This document shows, piece by piece, positions 41,322 to 50,139 of a DNA stretch of 64,000 bases (its first letter is position 1; every line of letters starts with the position of its first letter). Source of the DNA: Chitinophagaceae bacterium. Lineage in GTDB: Bacteria > Bacteroidota > Bacteroidia > Chitinophagales > Chitinophagaceae. The stretch covers positions 124,001 to 188,000 of the forward strand of contig JADJKL010000011.1 of NCBI GenBank assembly GCA_016706055.1, in the 5' to 3' direction. Both the position numbers and the translations under genes were made by a program. The notes beneath the pieces are model-generated. The model made no database searches, was not told the origin of the DNA, and worked only from the letters and a program-made list of their open reading frames with translations.

Positions 41322-42357
41322 ATTCTTTTTTCCGGTTTTGTTGTTATTACTATTTATTATAATGGTTCTTGCTATTGCATTTGGTGCTGTGCATATTTCC
41401 GGTGAGAATATGTTGGGAGCCATTCAGCATTTCTTTCTAGGAGAGAAACCTGGCAATATACATGAAGCTGTTTTTCTGCAATTACGATTGCCCAGAGTAT
41501 TGCTTTGTGCAATTACCGGAGCCATTCTAGCTGTCTCAGGTGTTTTAATGCAAGGACTTTTTAGAAACCCAATTGTAGAACCTGGCTTAGTAGGAACAAG
41601 TGCCGGTGCCGCATTTGGTGCATCATTTGTTTTTGTAATGGCTGCTAAGATGAGTCCTGAAGTTAAAAGTCTTGCCGGTCCATTACTAGTTCCGTTGTTT
41701 GCATTTGCTGGTGGGTTGCTGGCTACGTTTATGGTTTATTCATTAGCCAAGAATGCAAAAAGAGTTTCTATAATGTCTTTGCTATTAGTCGGTATTGCAG
41801 TAAATGCAATCGGCTTAAGTGGTACAGGATTTATGAGTTACATCGCAAGAGATCCGCAGGCAAGAAGTATTACTTTCTGGAATCTTGGTACTTTTTCAGG
41901 AGCATCCTGGCTGCATGTTTTTATAGTTGGCTCGGTAGCAGCTATTATTTTTATCATATCACTTCGTTATTCAAAACAATTGAATGCATTGCTCTTGGGA
42001 GAGGAGGAAGCAACTTATCTTGGTGTGGATACCAACAAATTGAAAAGAAGAGTGATGATATTAACAACAGCAATGGTTTCTGTTGCTACAGCTTTTGTCG
42101 GTGTTATAAGTTTTATGGGTCTTATTGTTCCGCATGTAATGCGATTATTAATTGGAAGTGATAATAAAAGATTGCTACCAGCTTCTATGATTACCGGAGC
42201 ATTTTTATTAACACTGGCAGATATGGGAGCTAGATTATTATTAGCTCCCGCAGAAATACCTATCGGCATTATCACTTCATTGGTTGGTGCACCAATTTTT
42301 ATTATACTGTTGAAGAAGTCAAATGTGTTGCAACAGAAAGGAGGATATAATGCTTAG
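41305..42357 (+). CDS. hmuU: FecCD family ABC permease (HmuU-like)
   Basis: The 350-residue protein has nine to ten transmembrane segments. Signature stretches are LRLPRVLLCAITGAILAVSGVLMQGLFRNPIVEPGLVGTS (the FecCD hallmark RLPR...G) and the cytoplasmic coupling loop GVDTNKLKRRVMILTTAMVS, followed by GVISFMGLIVPHVMRLLIG. It forms the inner-membrane channel. It overlaps hmuT upstream by 17 bases and hmuV downstream by 8 bases. Confidence 0.9.
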   Translation: MLRKNKFFFPVLLLLLFIIMVLAIAFGAVHISGENMLGAIQHFFLGEKPGNIHEAVFLQLRLPRVLLCAITGAILAVSGVLMQGLFRNPIVEPGLVGTSAGAAFGASFVFVMAAKMSPEVKSLAGPLLVPLFAFAGGLLATFMVYSLAKNAKRVSIMSLLLVGIAVNAIGLSGTGFMSYIARDPQARSITFWNLGTFSGASWLHVFIVGSVAAIIFIISLRYSKQLNALLLGEEEATYLGVDTNKLKRRVMILTTAMVSVATAFVGVISFMGLIVPHVMRLLIGSDNKRLLPASMITGAFLLTLADMGARLLLAPAEIPIGIITSLVGAPIFIILLKKSNVLQQKGGYNA

Positions 42358-43128
42358 AACTGAAAAGATAAACTACAGTATAGGCAAGAAAAAAATTCTA
42401 CAAGACATCACAGTTGATTTTTTGCCTGGAGAATTTAATATGATTCTTGGACCAAACGGTTCTGGCAAATCAACATTTCTTAAAATATTCAGTGGCGAGA
42501 TAAATGACTTTAGTGGCAGCGTTTTATATGCAGATAAAAAAATAGGAACAATTAAAAAGGAAATACTGGCAAAGGGTAGAGCCGTAATGAGTCAGCAGCC
42601 TGAATTAAGTTTCCCTCTTACGGTTGATGAAGTAGTAATGATGGGAAGGTATCCTCATTTTGATTTCAACCCAGGCAAAAAAGATGAGACTATTTGTAGT
42701 GAAGTAATAAAAAGGATGAATCTTGAATCCTTTAAAGAAAGGAATTACCTGACATTAAGCGGTGGCGAAAAACAAAGAGTACAATATGCCAGAGTGCTTG
42801 CACAGATATGGGAAAAACCTGTAGAAGGATTCCGTTATTTATTTTTAGATGAACCATTGACGAGTCTCGATATTAACTACCAGCAGGAATTTTTACAGAT
42901 TGCCAGAGAGTTTACAAAAAATGACACTGTTTTAATTGCTGTAATGCATGATATTAATTTGGCAGTACAATTTGCCGATAAACTTATTTTTTAAAGGAAG
43001 GTCGTTTGGTAGCTTATGGAAAACCAAAGGAGATACTTACGCAGGGTTTGATAGAAGCAGTTTTTAATGTAAAATCAACAATTATTAATAATCCTGTTAC
43101 AAATAATCCTTTAGTTATTTATAATTAG
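42350..43128 (+). CDS. hmuV: haem ABC transporter ATP-binding protein (HmuV), frameshifted near its end
   Basis: Walker A GPNGSGKST, Q-loop MSQQPELSFPLTVDEVVMMGRYPHF (typical of HmuV), signature LSGGEKQR, Walker B YLFLDEPLTSLD and the H-loop VMHDINLA are all present. The frame stops at 42994, but one T is probably missing from the T6 run at 42987-42992; adding it gives LIFLKEGRLVAYGKPKEILTQGL and a normal end at 43126-43128, about 259 residues. ATG 42350 is supported by a rare strong ribosome-binding site, GGAGG, at 42340-42344. It powers the transporter. Confidence 0.88.
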
Positions 43129-43200
43129 AAAATAAATGATAGTTTATTTCTCGGCAAAAGAAAAATGTGGGGTTTTGTCATTTTAGCTGCTTTAGAAGAA

Positions 43201-44325
43201 TTAATTACCAGCAATAGAAATCCATTTAATACAAACTGGTTTACCTACTGCAATTTTGTTTCCAGTGTCAGTAAGCAAACCCGTCTCAATGCCTCTTTTA
43301 AAAATCACCACTTCATCGCTATTTTGATTGCCCACCAATAAAAAATTTCCGCTAGGGTCAAAGTTAAAATTTCTCGGTCCTTTACCTAAAGTTGCTTGAT
43401 ATCCGATTGAGGTGAGCTTGCCGGTTTGCTTATTGATACTAAAGATGGCAATTGTATTCACTTCACCACGGTTGCTGGCATACAAAAATTTCCCATCCGG
43501 TGAAACATGAATATCTGCACTGCCCGCAAATCGTTTATCATCTTTAAGCATTGTACTGATGCGTTGTTTTATTTTCAGCTTTCCTTTTTTATGTTTATAA
43601 AGAACAACTGTACCGGAAAGTTCTTGTATTGAATAAGCAAATTTATTGTCAGGATGAAAGGTGAATAGTCTTGGTCCGGCACCAGGCTCAGTTTGAATAA
43701 ATGGGTTCTTGGCGGGAGTTAATTTTCCTGATGATGCACTAAAATCATACAACATTACTTTGTCAATTCCAAGATCAGTTACAAACAGCGTTTTATTGTT
43801 GGGTGATATAATTGCTCCATGAACATGTGGGCTTTTTTGCCTTTGTTCATTTGGCCCTTTGCCATAATGTTGAAAAGAAACGGCTTCGCCAAGACTGCCA
43901 TCTTTATTTACAGGCAATACGGATAAACTTCCACTGGTATAATTAGAAGCAAAAATCCAATTCCCTGTTTTGTCAATTTCTACATGGCAGGGATGATCTC
44001 CGCCTGAATGTTGCTTATTAATAAATGTTAGAATGCCATTTTGTTTGTTAAAAGAAAATGCTGCAATATCGCCACCTTTTCCATCTTTCGGGGCATTTTC
44101 TGCAACAGCATAAACAAACTTTTCATCGGGAGAAATTGCAAGAAAAGAAGGGTTAGATGTTTTGACATGACTCACTACATTTGCTATTCCTGTTTTACTA
44201 TTGAATTTGTAAACATAGATTCCTTCACTCTTTGGAGAGTCATATGTGCCAACAAGTAAGTAATGGTCTTGTCCTTTCACAGTACATACTTGTAGTGTTA
44301 AATAAAATAAAATAAGATATTTCAT
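43201..44325 (-). CDS. exported lactonase family (6-phosphogluconolactonase-like) beta-propeller
   Basis: The protein has a signal peptide (MKYLILFYLTLQVCTVKGQ), so ATG 44325 is preferred to the frame start at 44433. The mature part is a seven-bladed propeller of the YbhE/lactonase family: LLVGTYDSPKSEGIYVYKF, FLAISPDEKFVYAVAE, DHPCHVEIDKTGNWIFASNYTSGSLSVLPV, PHVHGAIISPNNKTLFVTDLGIDK, FLYASNRGEVNTIAIF. Family members open 6-phosphogluconolactone or related lactones; an exported member more likely acts on an external lactone or carboxy-muconolactone-type substrate. Function is inferred from fold only. Confidence 0.85.
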   Translation of the reverse strand: MKYLILFYLTLQVCTVKGQDHYLLVGTYDSPKSEGIYVYKFNSKTGIANVVSHVKTSNPSFLAISPDEKFVYAVAENAPKDGKGGDIAAFSFNKQNGILTFINKQHSGGDHPCHVEIDKTGNWIFASNYTSGSLSVLPVNKDGSLGEAVSFQHYGKGPNEQRQKSPHVHGAIISPNNKTLFVTDLGIDKVMLYDFSASSGKLTPAKNPFIQTEPGAGPRLFTFHPDNKFAYSIQELSGTVVLYKHKKGKLKIKQRISTMLKDDKRFAGSADIHVSPDGKFLYASNRGEVNTIAIFSINKQTGKLTSIGYQATLGKGPRNFNFDPSGNFLLVGNQNSDEVVIFKRGIETGLLTDTGNKIAVGKPVCIKWISIAGN

Positions 44326-44458
44326 ATTAAACTTTCTGAAAGTGAATATCGGCATTCCAATCATTTTAACAAAACCGAAATCAACTTTTTGAAGTTCTGG
44401 CACAGTCTTATCATTAGTTAATCGACAAAACATTTTTTACAATTTAAATCGAACCGTT

Positions 44459-44890
44459 ATGAAAAAAATATTTACACTTTCAGCAGTACTGTTATTTGCA
44501 ACAGTTTTATTAAGCAGTTGCTACCGCGACAATTCTATTGGAAACGGTAATAATGAAAACTACTGGCTAAGCAAAGAACAGGGCGAAGTTGTTTACAGCG
44601 ATAGCTACTGTAACTATTATGTTGTGGAAACCTATTATGGATACAATGTTGTTCGTTCGTATGCTGGTTACAAACCTTCTGAAGGAACAATCGTCTATGG
44701 TAATTTCAGTAGCCGCGGCACAAGAGATATGTACAACTACTCAAGTGGCTATGTGTTTACTGGCACTGTCACTGACTATTGGTTAACCTATAATGAAGCT
44801 CAGGATGCATTGGATTACTATTGTCCTATTTATGGAAAAGGCGATGCTGCAAAAAGAGTTTTTAAAGAGTCAACCATTAAAAAGAAATAA
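44459..44890 (+). CDS. tyrosine-rich small lipoprotein
   Basis: A 143-residue lipoprotein with lipobox LLSSC near residue 21. The mature part is unusually rich in tyrosine (SYCNYYVVETYYGYNVVRSYAGY) and has few charged residues until the lysine-rich end. No family is recognised. It is followed by an intrinsic terminator and is probably a single-gene unit, divergent from the lactonase gene. It may be a surface or periplasmic protein. Confidence 0.6.
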   Translation: MKKIFTLSAVLLFATVLLSSCYRDNSIGNGNNENYWLSKEQGEVVYSDSYCNYYVVETYYGYNVVRSYAGYKPSEGTIVYGNFSSRGTRDMYNYSSGYVFTGTVTDYWLTYNEAQDALDYYCPIYGKGDAAKRVFKESTIKKK

Positions 44891-44908
44891 CCCTGATAAC
44901 TACAAACA

Positions 44909-44940
44909 AGCCGCTGCCATTTATTTGGTAGCGGCTTTTA
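44909..44940 (+). terminator. intrinsic terminator, shared by the lipoprotein gene and purC
   Basis: AGCCGCTGCCA pairs with TGGTAGCGGCT (one G-T pair) with loop TTTATT, followed by TTTTATTTAT. It overlaps the 3' end of purC and could act in both directions, though the T-run is better for the plus strand. Confidence 0.75.
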
Positions 44941-45870
44941 TTTATCCTGTATTTTTTTTAGGGAAGCTGTGATTAACTCAATAGTTTCTTTATCAGTAAG
45001 CTCCTTTGGCTCAAATGTTTGGCCAATTACTTTTTCATATAACTCTATATATCGTTTCGAAATGGTATCAATCCATTCATCACTCATTTCAGGAACAGTT
45101 TGACCTTCCTTACCCATAAAATTGTTTTCAATAAGCCATTCTCTTACAAATTCTTTACTAAGTTGTTTCTGCTTTTCACCATTTGCTTGTCTTTCTTCAA
45201 AACCATCAGCATAAAAATACCGGGACGAATCAGGTGTGTGTATTTCATCCATTAAGTAAATTGTGTCGCCAATTTTCCCAAACTCATATTTTGTGTCAAC
45301 CAGTATTAGCCCTTGTTTTGCCGCAATTTCTTTGCCTCTTGCAAAAAGTTTGAGAGTATAATCTTTTAAAATATTCCAATCAGTTTCAGAAGCAAGACCT
45401 GTTTTTATTATTTCTTCGGCTGATATATCTTCATCATGGCCTTCAGAAGCTTTGGTGCTTGGTGTTATTATCGGGGTAGGGAAGTAGTCGTTTTCTTTTA
45501 AATCATCTGGCATTTTGACTCCACATAAAACTCTCTTTCCAGATGAATAGGTTCGCCAGGCATGGCCTGTAAGGTGGCCTCTTACTACCATTTCAATTTT
45601 GAAAGGGTCACATTTTTTACCGATTGAAGCATTCGGTGCTGGCACATCGATTAGCCAATTGGGACAAATATCTTTAGTGGCATTCAGCATATATGCAGCA
45701 ATCTGGTTCAGAACTTGTCCTTTATAAGGAATAGGTCGGGGTAAAATGACATCAAAGGCTGAAATTCTGTTGGATGCGAGCATTACCAATAAGTCGCTTT
45801 CGACACTATAAACATCCCTTACTTTTCCGCTGTAAAAGGCGTTTTGACCTGGAAAAGAAAATGTACTCAT
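44938..45870 (-). CDS. purC: phosphoribosylaminoimidazole-succinocarboxamide synthase
   Basis: PurC joins CAIR and aspartate to make SAICAR in purine synthesis, using ATP. The 310-residue protein has the family motifs YSGKVRDVYSV (ATP loop), SNRISAFDVILP, VVRGHLTGHAWR, PTPIITPSTKASEGHDE and LVDTKYEFGKIGDTIYLMDEIHTPDSSRY. Its length is typical of the longer SAICAR synthase group found in Bacteroidota and yeast. It stands alone and is intact. Confidence 0.94.
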   Translation of the reverse strand: MSTFSFPGQNAFYSGKVRDVYSVESDLLVMLASNRISAFDVILPRPIPYKGQVLNQIAAYMLNATKDICPNWLIDVPAPNASIGKKCDPFKIEMVVRGHLTGHAWRTYSSGKRVLCGVKMPDDLKENDYFPTPIITPSTKASEGHDEDISAEEIIKTGLASETDWNILKDYTLKLFARGKEIAAKQGLILVDTKYEFGKIGDTIYLMDEIHTPDSSRYFYADGFEERQANGEKQKQLSKEFVREWLIENNFMGKEGQTVPEMSDEWIDTISKRYIELYEKVIGQTFEPKELTDKETIELITASLKKIQDK

Positions 45871-46040
45871 AATAGAAAATGTGAAATATTTAAAAAAGCG
45901 AATCTACGTAGTTCTTAGGTTTTGACAACCTATCCTATTTCGGATAGTAATTTTTTACATATCGCCTTAAAAATTAAATTTTTAGATAATCTATACAATG
46001 CTTATTTTTCCGCCTAATTCCAAAACTTAAATCCCTAAAT

Positions 46041-48974
46041 ATGAGAAAAAGCTATAACGTATTAGCTGCCTTGATTATTAGCTGCCTGTCTTTTTTTACA
46101 GCTAATGCACAATCTGTAACCGTGTCGGGAACAGTAACAAACAATACTACAAAAGAAATTGTTCCAGCTGTATCTGTTGTTGTAAAAGGAACATCGCAAG
46201 GAACTTATACCAATTCAAATGGTGGGTTCAGTCTTAAAGTGGACAAATTACCAGTAGTACTTACATTTAGCTCTATCGGATTCGAGAGCCAGGATATTAC
46301 TGTATCCGACGCTTCAAAATCAATTAATGTAGATTTTAAAGTAAACAACGCATTAGGACAGGAGGTTGTAATCGCAGCCACAAGAGCTCCGCAAAAGATT
46401 TTGGAATCGCCGGTTACTGTTGAAAGGATGAGTCAGTCACTTATTAAAAATGTTGCGGCTCCATCTGTATATGAAGCTATTGCCAATCTTAAAGGTGTGG
46501 ACGTTCATACAGCTAGTTTAACTTTCCGTACAGTAACTACCCGTGGTTTTGTAAGCAGTGGTAACACAAGGCTGAATCAGTTGGTGGATGGTATGGATAA
46601 TCAGGCACCTGGTCTTAACTTTTCTGTTAGTAGTATAGTTGGGCTTACAGATCTGGATATCGATAATATTGAAGTTCTGTCTGGTGCATCATCTGCTTTA
46701 TATGGATCTGGTGGTATTAATGGTACTGTTTTGATTAACGGGAAGAATCCTTTTAAGTATCAGGGATTTAGTTTTAATATAAAGCAGGGCATTTCTCATA
46801 CTGATAGTAAACAAAGAACACCTGCTCCATATAATAATATAGCTATGCGCTGGGCAAAAACTTTTAATAATAAGTTTGCCTTCCGTATTTCTGGTGAGTT
46901 GATAAGAGGTAGTGACTGGCAAGCAGAAGATTATCAGAATAAAAAACAAATAGGAATCATTAGTGCTGTTACTTCAGGCGATAGAATGACAAATCCCGAT
47001 TATAATGGAGTGAATGTGTATGGAGATGAAACTGTTGTAAACATTGCTGGCCTAGCTAATTTATTATCAAGCTCAATTGGTGGAAATTTTATTGCACCAG
47101 GTGTAACAATCAGAAATGCAGCAGATAATTATTTTGGCACTCTGCTAATGAATCCTCAATATCCGACAAATGCTCAGGTTCAAGCCTTCATAGGCGGTTT
47201 CCCAGCTGCTAATCAGCCGACAATCGCATTATATACACCATTATATCTCGCATTGACCAGAGGTTATTTTGGCTCAAATACAAATGTTACAAGAACAGGG
47301 TATAAAGAGGAAGATGTTGTTGATTATAATACATTAAATGCGAAATTCAACGCAGGTTTCCATTGGAATATCAATGACAAAATCGAAGCTTCTATTAATT
47401 CATATTTTGGAACAGGTACAACTGTTTATACCGGCGCAAACAGGTATTCACTTAGGAATTTTAAGATGGGGCAGCATAAGTTAGAATTTAAAGCCAAAAA
47501 TTGGTTTTTAAGAGGATATACTACACAAGAAAATTCAGGTGATTCCTATATTGGAGATGCCTTAGGATCATTTTTGACTGAAGCATGGAAGCCAAGCTTT
47601 AATGCTGCAAACATTGGGGGTTCATGGTTTCCTCAGTATATGGTTACTTTTTCTGAAGCTAAAAGGCAATCTATGGGAGCTTTATCTGATCAGGCTTTGC
47701 ATAATACAGCCCGTAATACTGCAGATATAGGTCGTTACGTACCTGGTTCTGCAGCTTTCAATAATGCCGCAAATATTATTAAATCGACAGCAGTTAATAA
47801 ATTTGGAGGATCAAAGTTTTTAGACAGGTCTGAACTTTGGGCTTCTGAGGGACAACTAAATATCTCAGAAATAGGGAACTTCTCAAATGTAGTTGAAGTA
47901 TTATATGGAGCAAGCTGGAAACAATGGATACTGAATTCTAAAGGAACCATATTCGCAGATACAGTAATGCCAATAAGGGTGAATGAGTATGGAACTTATC
48001 TTCAATTGAAAAAGAAACTTTTGAATGATGTATTAACACTTACAGTGTCTGGTCGCTACGATAAACAAACAAACTATAAAGGTAGGATTACACCAAGGTT
48101 TGCAGCAGTTGTTAAAGTGGCTAAGGATAATAATATCCGTCTATCATATCAAACATCTTATAGATTCCCATCTAATCAGAATCAATACATAAACCTTCAA
48201 TTAGGAGGTGGTAGTTCTTATTTAATTGGCGCATTGCCACAGTTTCAAAGTTATTATCAGTTGAATTCTACAATACCGGGTTATACTGCTGAAAGTGTAT
48301 TAGCATACCGTGGAAGCGGCAACCCTGCTGTACTTAAACAGGCAGTATATACTGAAGTAAAACCAGAAACTGTAAATTCTTATGAGCTTGGCTATAAAGG
48401 AATCGTTGCCCAAAAGCTTTTGATTGATGCCTATTTTTATTACAGTAAGTATGACAACTTTTTGTTAAGTACAGCTGTGGTTCAAGCTACATCAGGTGTT
48501 CTTACTGAATTACTTTCTGGAGGAAGAAGTCTTTCTTATACTCAAAATTCTACCACAACTGTAAAGTCTAATGGTTGGGGAATAGGTGTTGATTATAAGG
48601 TTTATAAAGGATATTCATTATACGGAAACGTATTCTCAGATGTTTTAAAGGATGTAGCTCCTGGTGATGTTACCTTCTTCAATGCTCCTAAATATCGTAT
48701 AAATATTGGGGTAAGAAATGACAACGTATGTCATAATGTAGGCTTCAATGTCGTTTATAAGTGGCAGGATGATAACTACTATGAAGGCACATTCATCAGC
48801 GGTACTTTGCCATCTTTTGGCTGGTTAGATGCTCAAGTTTCTTATCGTCCAAAAGGAACAAAGAGTACTTTCAGAATTGGTGGAACAAACGTAGGTAATA
48901 ATTATCAGCGTACAGGTTACGGTAGCCCGGCTGTAGGCGGTTTATATTATATGAGCTATGGTTACAATCTATAA
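46041..48974 (+). CDS. TonB-dependent receptor with carboxypeptidase-like N-terminal domain
   Basis: The 977-residue protein has a signal peptide (MRKSYNVLAALIISCLSFFTANAQ), a carboxypeptidase-regulatory-like domain (VSGTVTNNTTKEIVPAVSVVV), a plug (about 115-235, VTTRGFVSSGNTRLNQLVDGMDNQAPGL and VLSGASSALYGSGGINGTVLI) and a large barrel whose late part contains RLSYQTSYRFPSNQNQY and ETVNSYELGYKG, common in receptors. No SusD-like gene follows, so it is not a typical SusC/SusD glycan pair. A strong terminator with a TTCG loop follows, making it a single-gene unit. The substrate is unknown. Confidence 0.9.
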   Translation: MRKSYNVLAALIISCLSFFTANAQSVTVSGTVTNNTTKEIVPAVSVVVKGTSQGTYTNSNGGFSLKVDKLPVVLTFSSIGFESQDITVSDASKSINVDFKVNNALGQEVVIAATRAPQKILESPVTVERMSQSLIKNVAAPSVYEAIANLKGVDVHTASLTFRTVTTRGFVSSGNTRLNQLVDGMDNQAPGLNFSVSSIVGLTDLDIDNIEVLSGASSALYGSGGINGTVLINGKNPFKYQGFSFNIKQGISHTDSKQRTPAPYNNIAMRWAKTFNNKFAFRISGELIRGSDWQAEDYQNKKQIGIISAVTSGDRMTNPDYNGVNVYGDETVVNIAGLANLLSSSIGGNFIAPGVTIRNAADNYFGTLLMNPQYPTNAQVQAFIGGFPAANQPTIALYTPLYLALTRGYFGSNTNVTRTGYKEEDVVDYNTLNAKFNAGFHWNINDKIEASINSYFGTGTTVYTGANRYSLRNFKMGQHKLEFKAKNWFLRGYTTQENSGDSYIGDALGSFLTEAWKPSFNAANIGGSWFPQYMVTFSEAKRQSMGALSDQALHNTARNTADIGRYVPGSAAFNNAANIIKSTAVNKFGGSKFLDRSELWASEGQLNISEIGNFSNVVEVLYGASWKQWILNSKGTIFADTVMPIRVNEYGTYLQLKKKLLNDVLTLTVSGRYDKQTNYKGRITPRFAAVVKVAKDNNIRLSYQTSYRFPSNQNQYINLQLGGGSSYLIGALPQFQSYYQLNSTIPGYTAESVLAYRGSGNPAVLKQAVYTEVKPETVNSYELGYKGIVAQKLLIDAYFYYSKYDNFLLSTAVVQATSGVLTELLSGGRSLSYTQNSTTTVKSNGWGIGVDYKVYKGYSLYGNVFSDVLKDVAPGDVTFFNAPKYRINIGVRNDNVCHNVGFNVVYKWQDDNYYEGTFISGTLPSFGWLDAQVSYRPKGTKSTFRIGGTNVGNNYQRTGYGSPAVGGLYYMSYGYNL

Positions 48975-48998
48975 TTAGAAAATAGGGTTTTAAGTATA

Positions 48999-49030
48999 AA
49001 GGTTCCGCTTCGGCGGAACCTTCTTTTTTT
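48999..49030 (+). terminator. strong intrinsic terminator
   Basis: AAGGTTCCGC and GCGGAACCTT form a perfect 10-base stem closed by a TTCG tetraloop, then CTTTTTTT. It lies 25 bases after the stop of the TonB receptor. Confidence 0.9.
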
Positions 49031-49148
49031 GTAAAATATTATTGCCTGTTAGTTCTTTATACTCTTAGTAATTATCAATTTAAGTATAACCTTGGTGTAA
49101 GATTACAGGTCCTTCGGGTAAATAATATTTAGCTTTAGAGAAAAGCTA

Positions 49149-50072
49149 TTAATTCAAAACCTTATTTGTTTGTCCTATCATATATCCATTATGATAGACC
49201 TGAAGTTTATAATTGCCTTTCATATAATCATCGGCATTAAGAGAGAAAATTAACTTTTTGCTTTCACCTTTTTCATAATCAAACCTCACTTTTCTAGTGT
49301 AACTTTTTTTGCCTTCTTTACGGGTGTCAATCGAAAAAGCATCCCAAACATCAGTTTTTAAAACTTTACCGTCTGGTTGTGTTATTACTATATAGACTTC
49401 AGAAACAGGCTCATCACTAATATTATTTTGAACTGAAAACGAAACAACAAGTTTGCTTACCTTATCTGCAACACTGGTTTCCTTTTCTTTATCGTTTCTA
49501 ACAGCTACTGGTGTAAGCGAAATCTCAGAAGCATTGAATGTGGATGCTATTGTAACTTTTTCTGCCAGCACTTTGTTTTCATTTGTTAGCTGCTGCACAT
49601 TGCCTTCCATATTCTTCATTTGAATATTTACATTATCTAATGCTGTACTTATTTGCTGCTTTTCCTCTTCAACAGTATTGTTCTTGCTAGTTAATTCCTG
49701 TACAAGGAGTTGGAGTTCTGTAGTTTTCTTTCTAGCTAATTCGAGGTCTTCTTTTTTTACATTATTTTTTTTGAGAATAGCAGCAATTTCTGCTTTCAAC
49801 CGGTAAATTTCAGACAACTTGTTACCAAGTTCGCCTTTTAGTAGTCCAGCATTACTCTTTGTAGAGTCCAGTTCTGCGTCAAGATTATTTATGGTAGAAG
49901 AATATAGTTTGTGTAAAGAGTCCTGAACACCTTCGGCTACAGCTATGGAATCTTTAATAAAAATTTCAGTTCTTTGTTTACTGTACTTTGTTTTATCGTA
50001 AAGATGATATATCCAAGTACCTATCAAGCCGAAAGAAAGTAATACCAGTAAAAGACTTTTTGTATCTCTCAT
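49149..50072 (-). CDS. membrane-anchored coiled-coil protein, paralogue of the gene at 51502
   Basis: A 307-residue protein with a short cytoplasmic tail, one transmembrane helix (about 6-24, LLLVLLSFGLIGTWIYHLY), a long coiled coil (about 45-185, ending VQQLTNENKVLAEKV) and a C-terminal beta-rich domain (about 200-307) with VSKLVVSFSVQNN, VYIVITQPDGKVL and GNYKLQVYHNGYMIG. The same layout and C-terminal phrases recur in the protein at 51502-52473, so they are paralogues. It lies 67 bases downstream of the exported ASKHA-like gene on the same strand. No named family known to me. Confidence 0.65.
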   Translation of the reverse strand: MRDTKSLLLVLLSFGLIGTWIYHLYDKTKYSKQRTEIFIKDSIAVAEGVQDSLHKLYSSTINNLDAELDSTKSNAGLLKGELGNKLSEIYRLKAEIAAILKKNNVKKEDLELARKKTTELQLLVQELTSKNNTVEEEKQQISTALDNVNIQMKNMEGNVQQLTNENKVLAEKVTIASTFNASEISLTPVAVRNDKEKETSVADKVSKLVVSFSVQNNISDEPVSEVYIVITQPDGKVLKTDVWDAFSIDTRKEGKKSYTRKVRFDYEKGESKKLIFSLNADDYMKGNYKLQVYHNGYMIGQTNKVLN

Positions 50073-50139
50073 GTTCCTATCTACATATTTTAATTAAAAA
50101 GCAATTACTGATAATTTAAAATGTCGAAAAGGCTTCATG

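Noticed and set aside
46041..48974. A SusC/SusD glycan-uptake pair.
   Set aside because: No SusD-like lipoprotein follows; the gene is ended by a strong terminator and the next genes are on the other strand.
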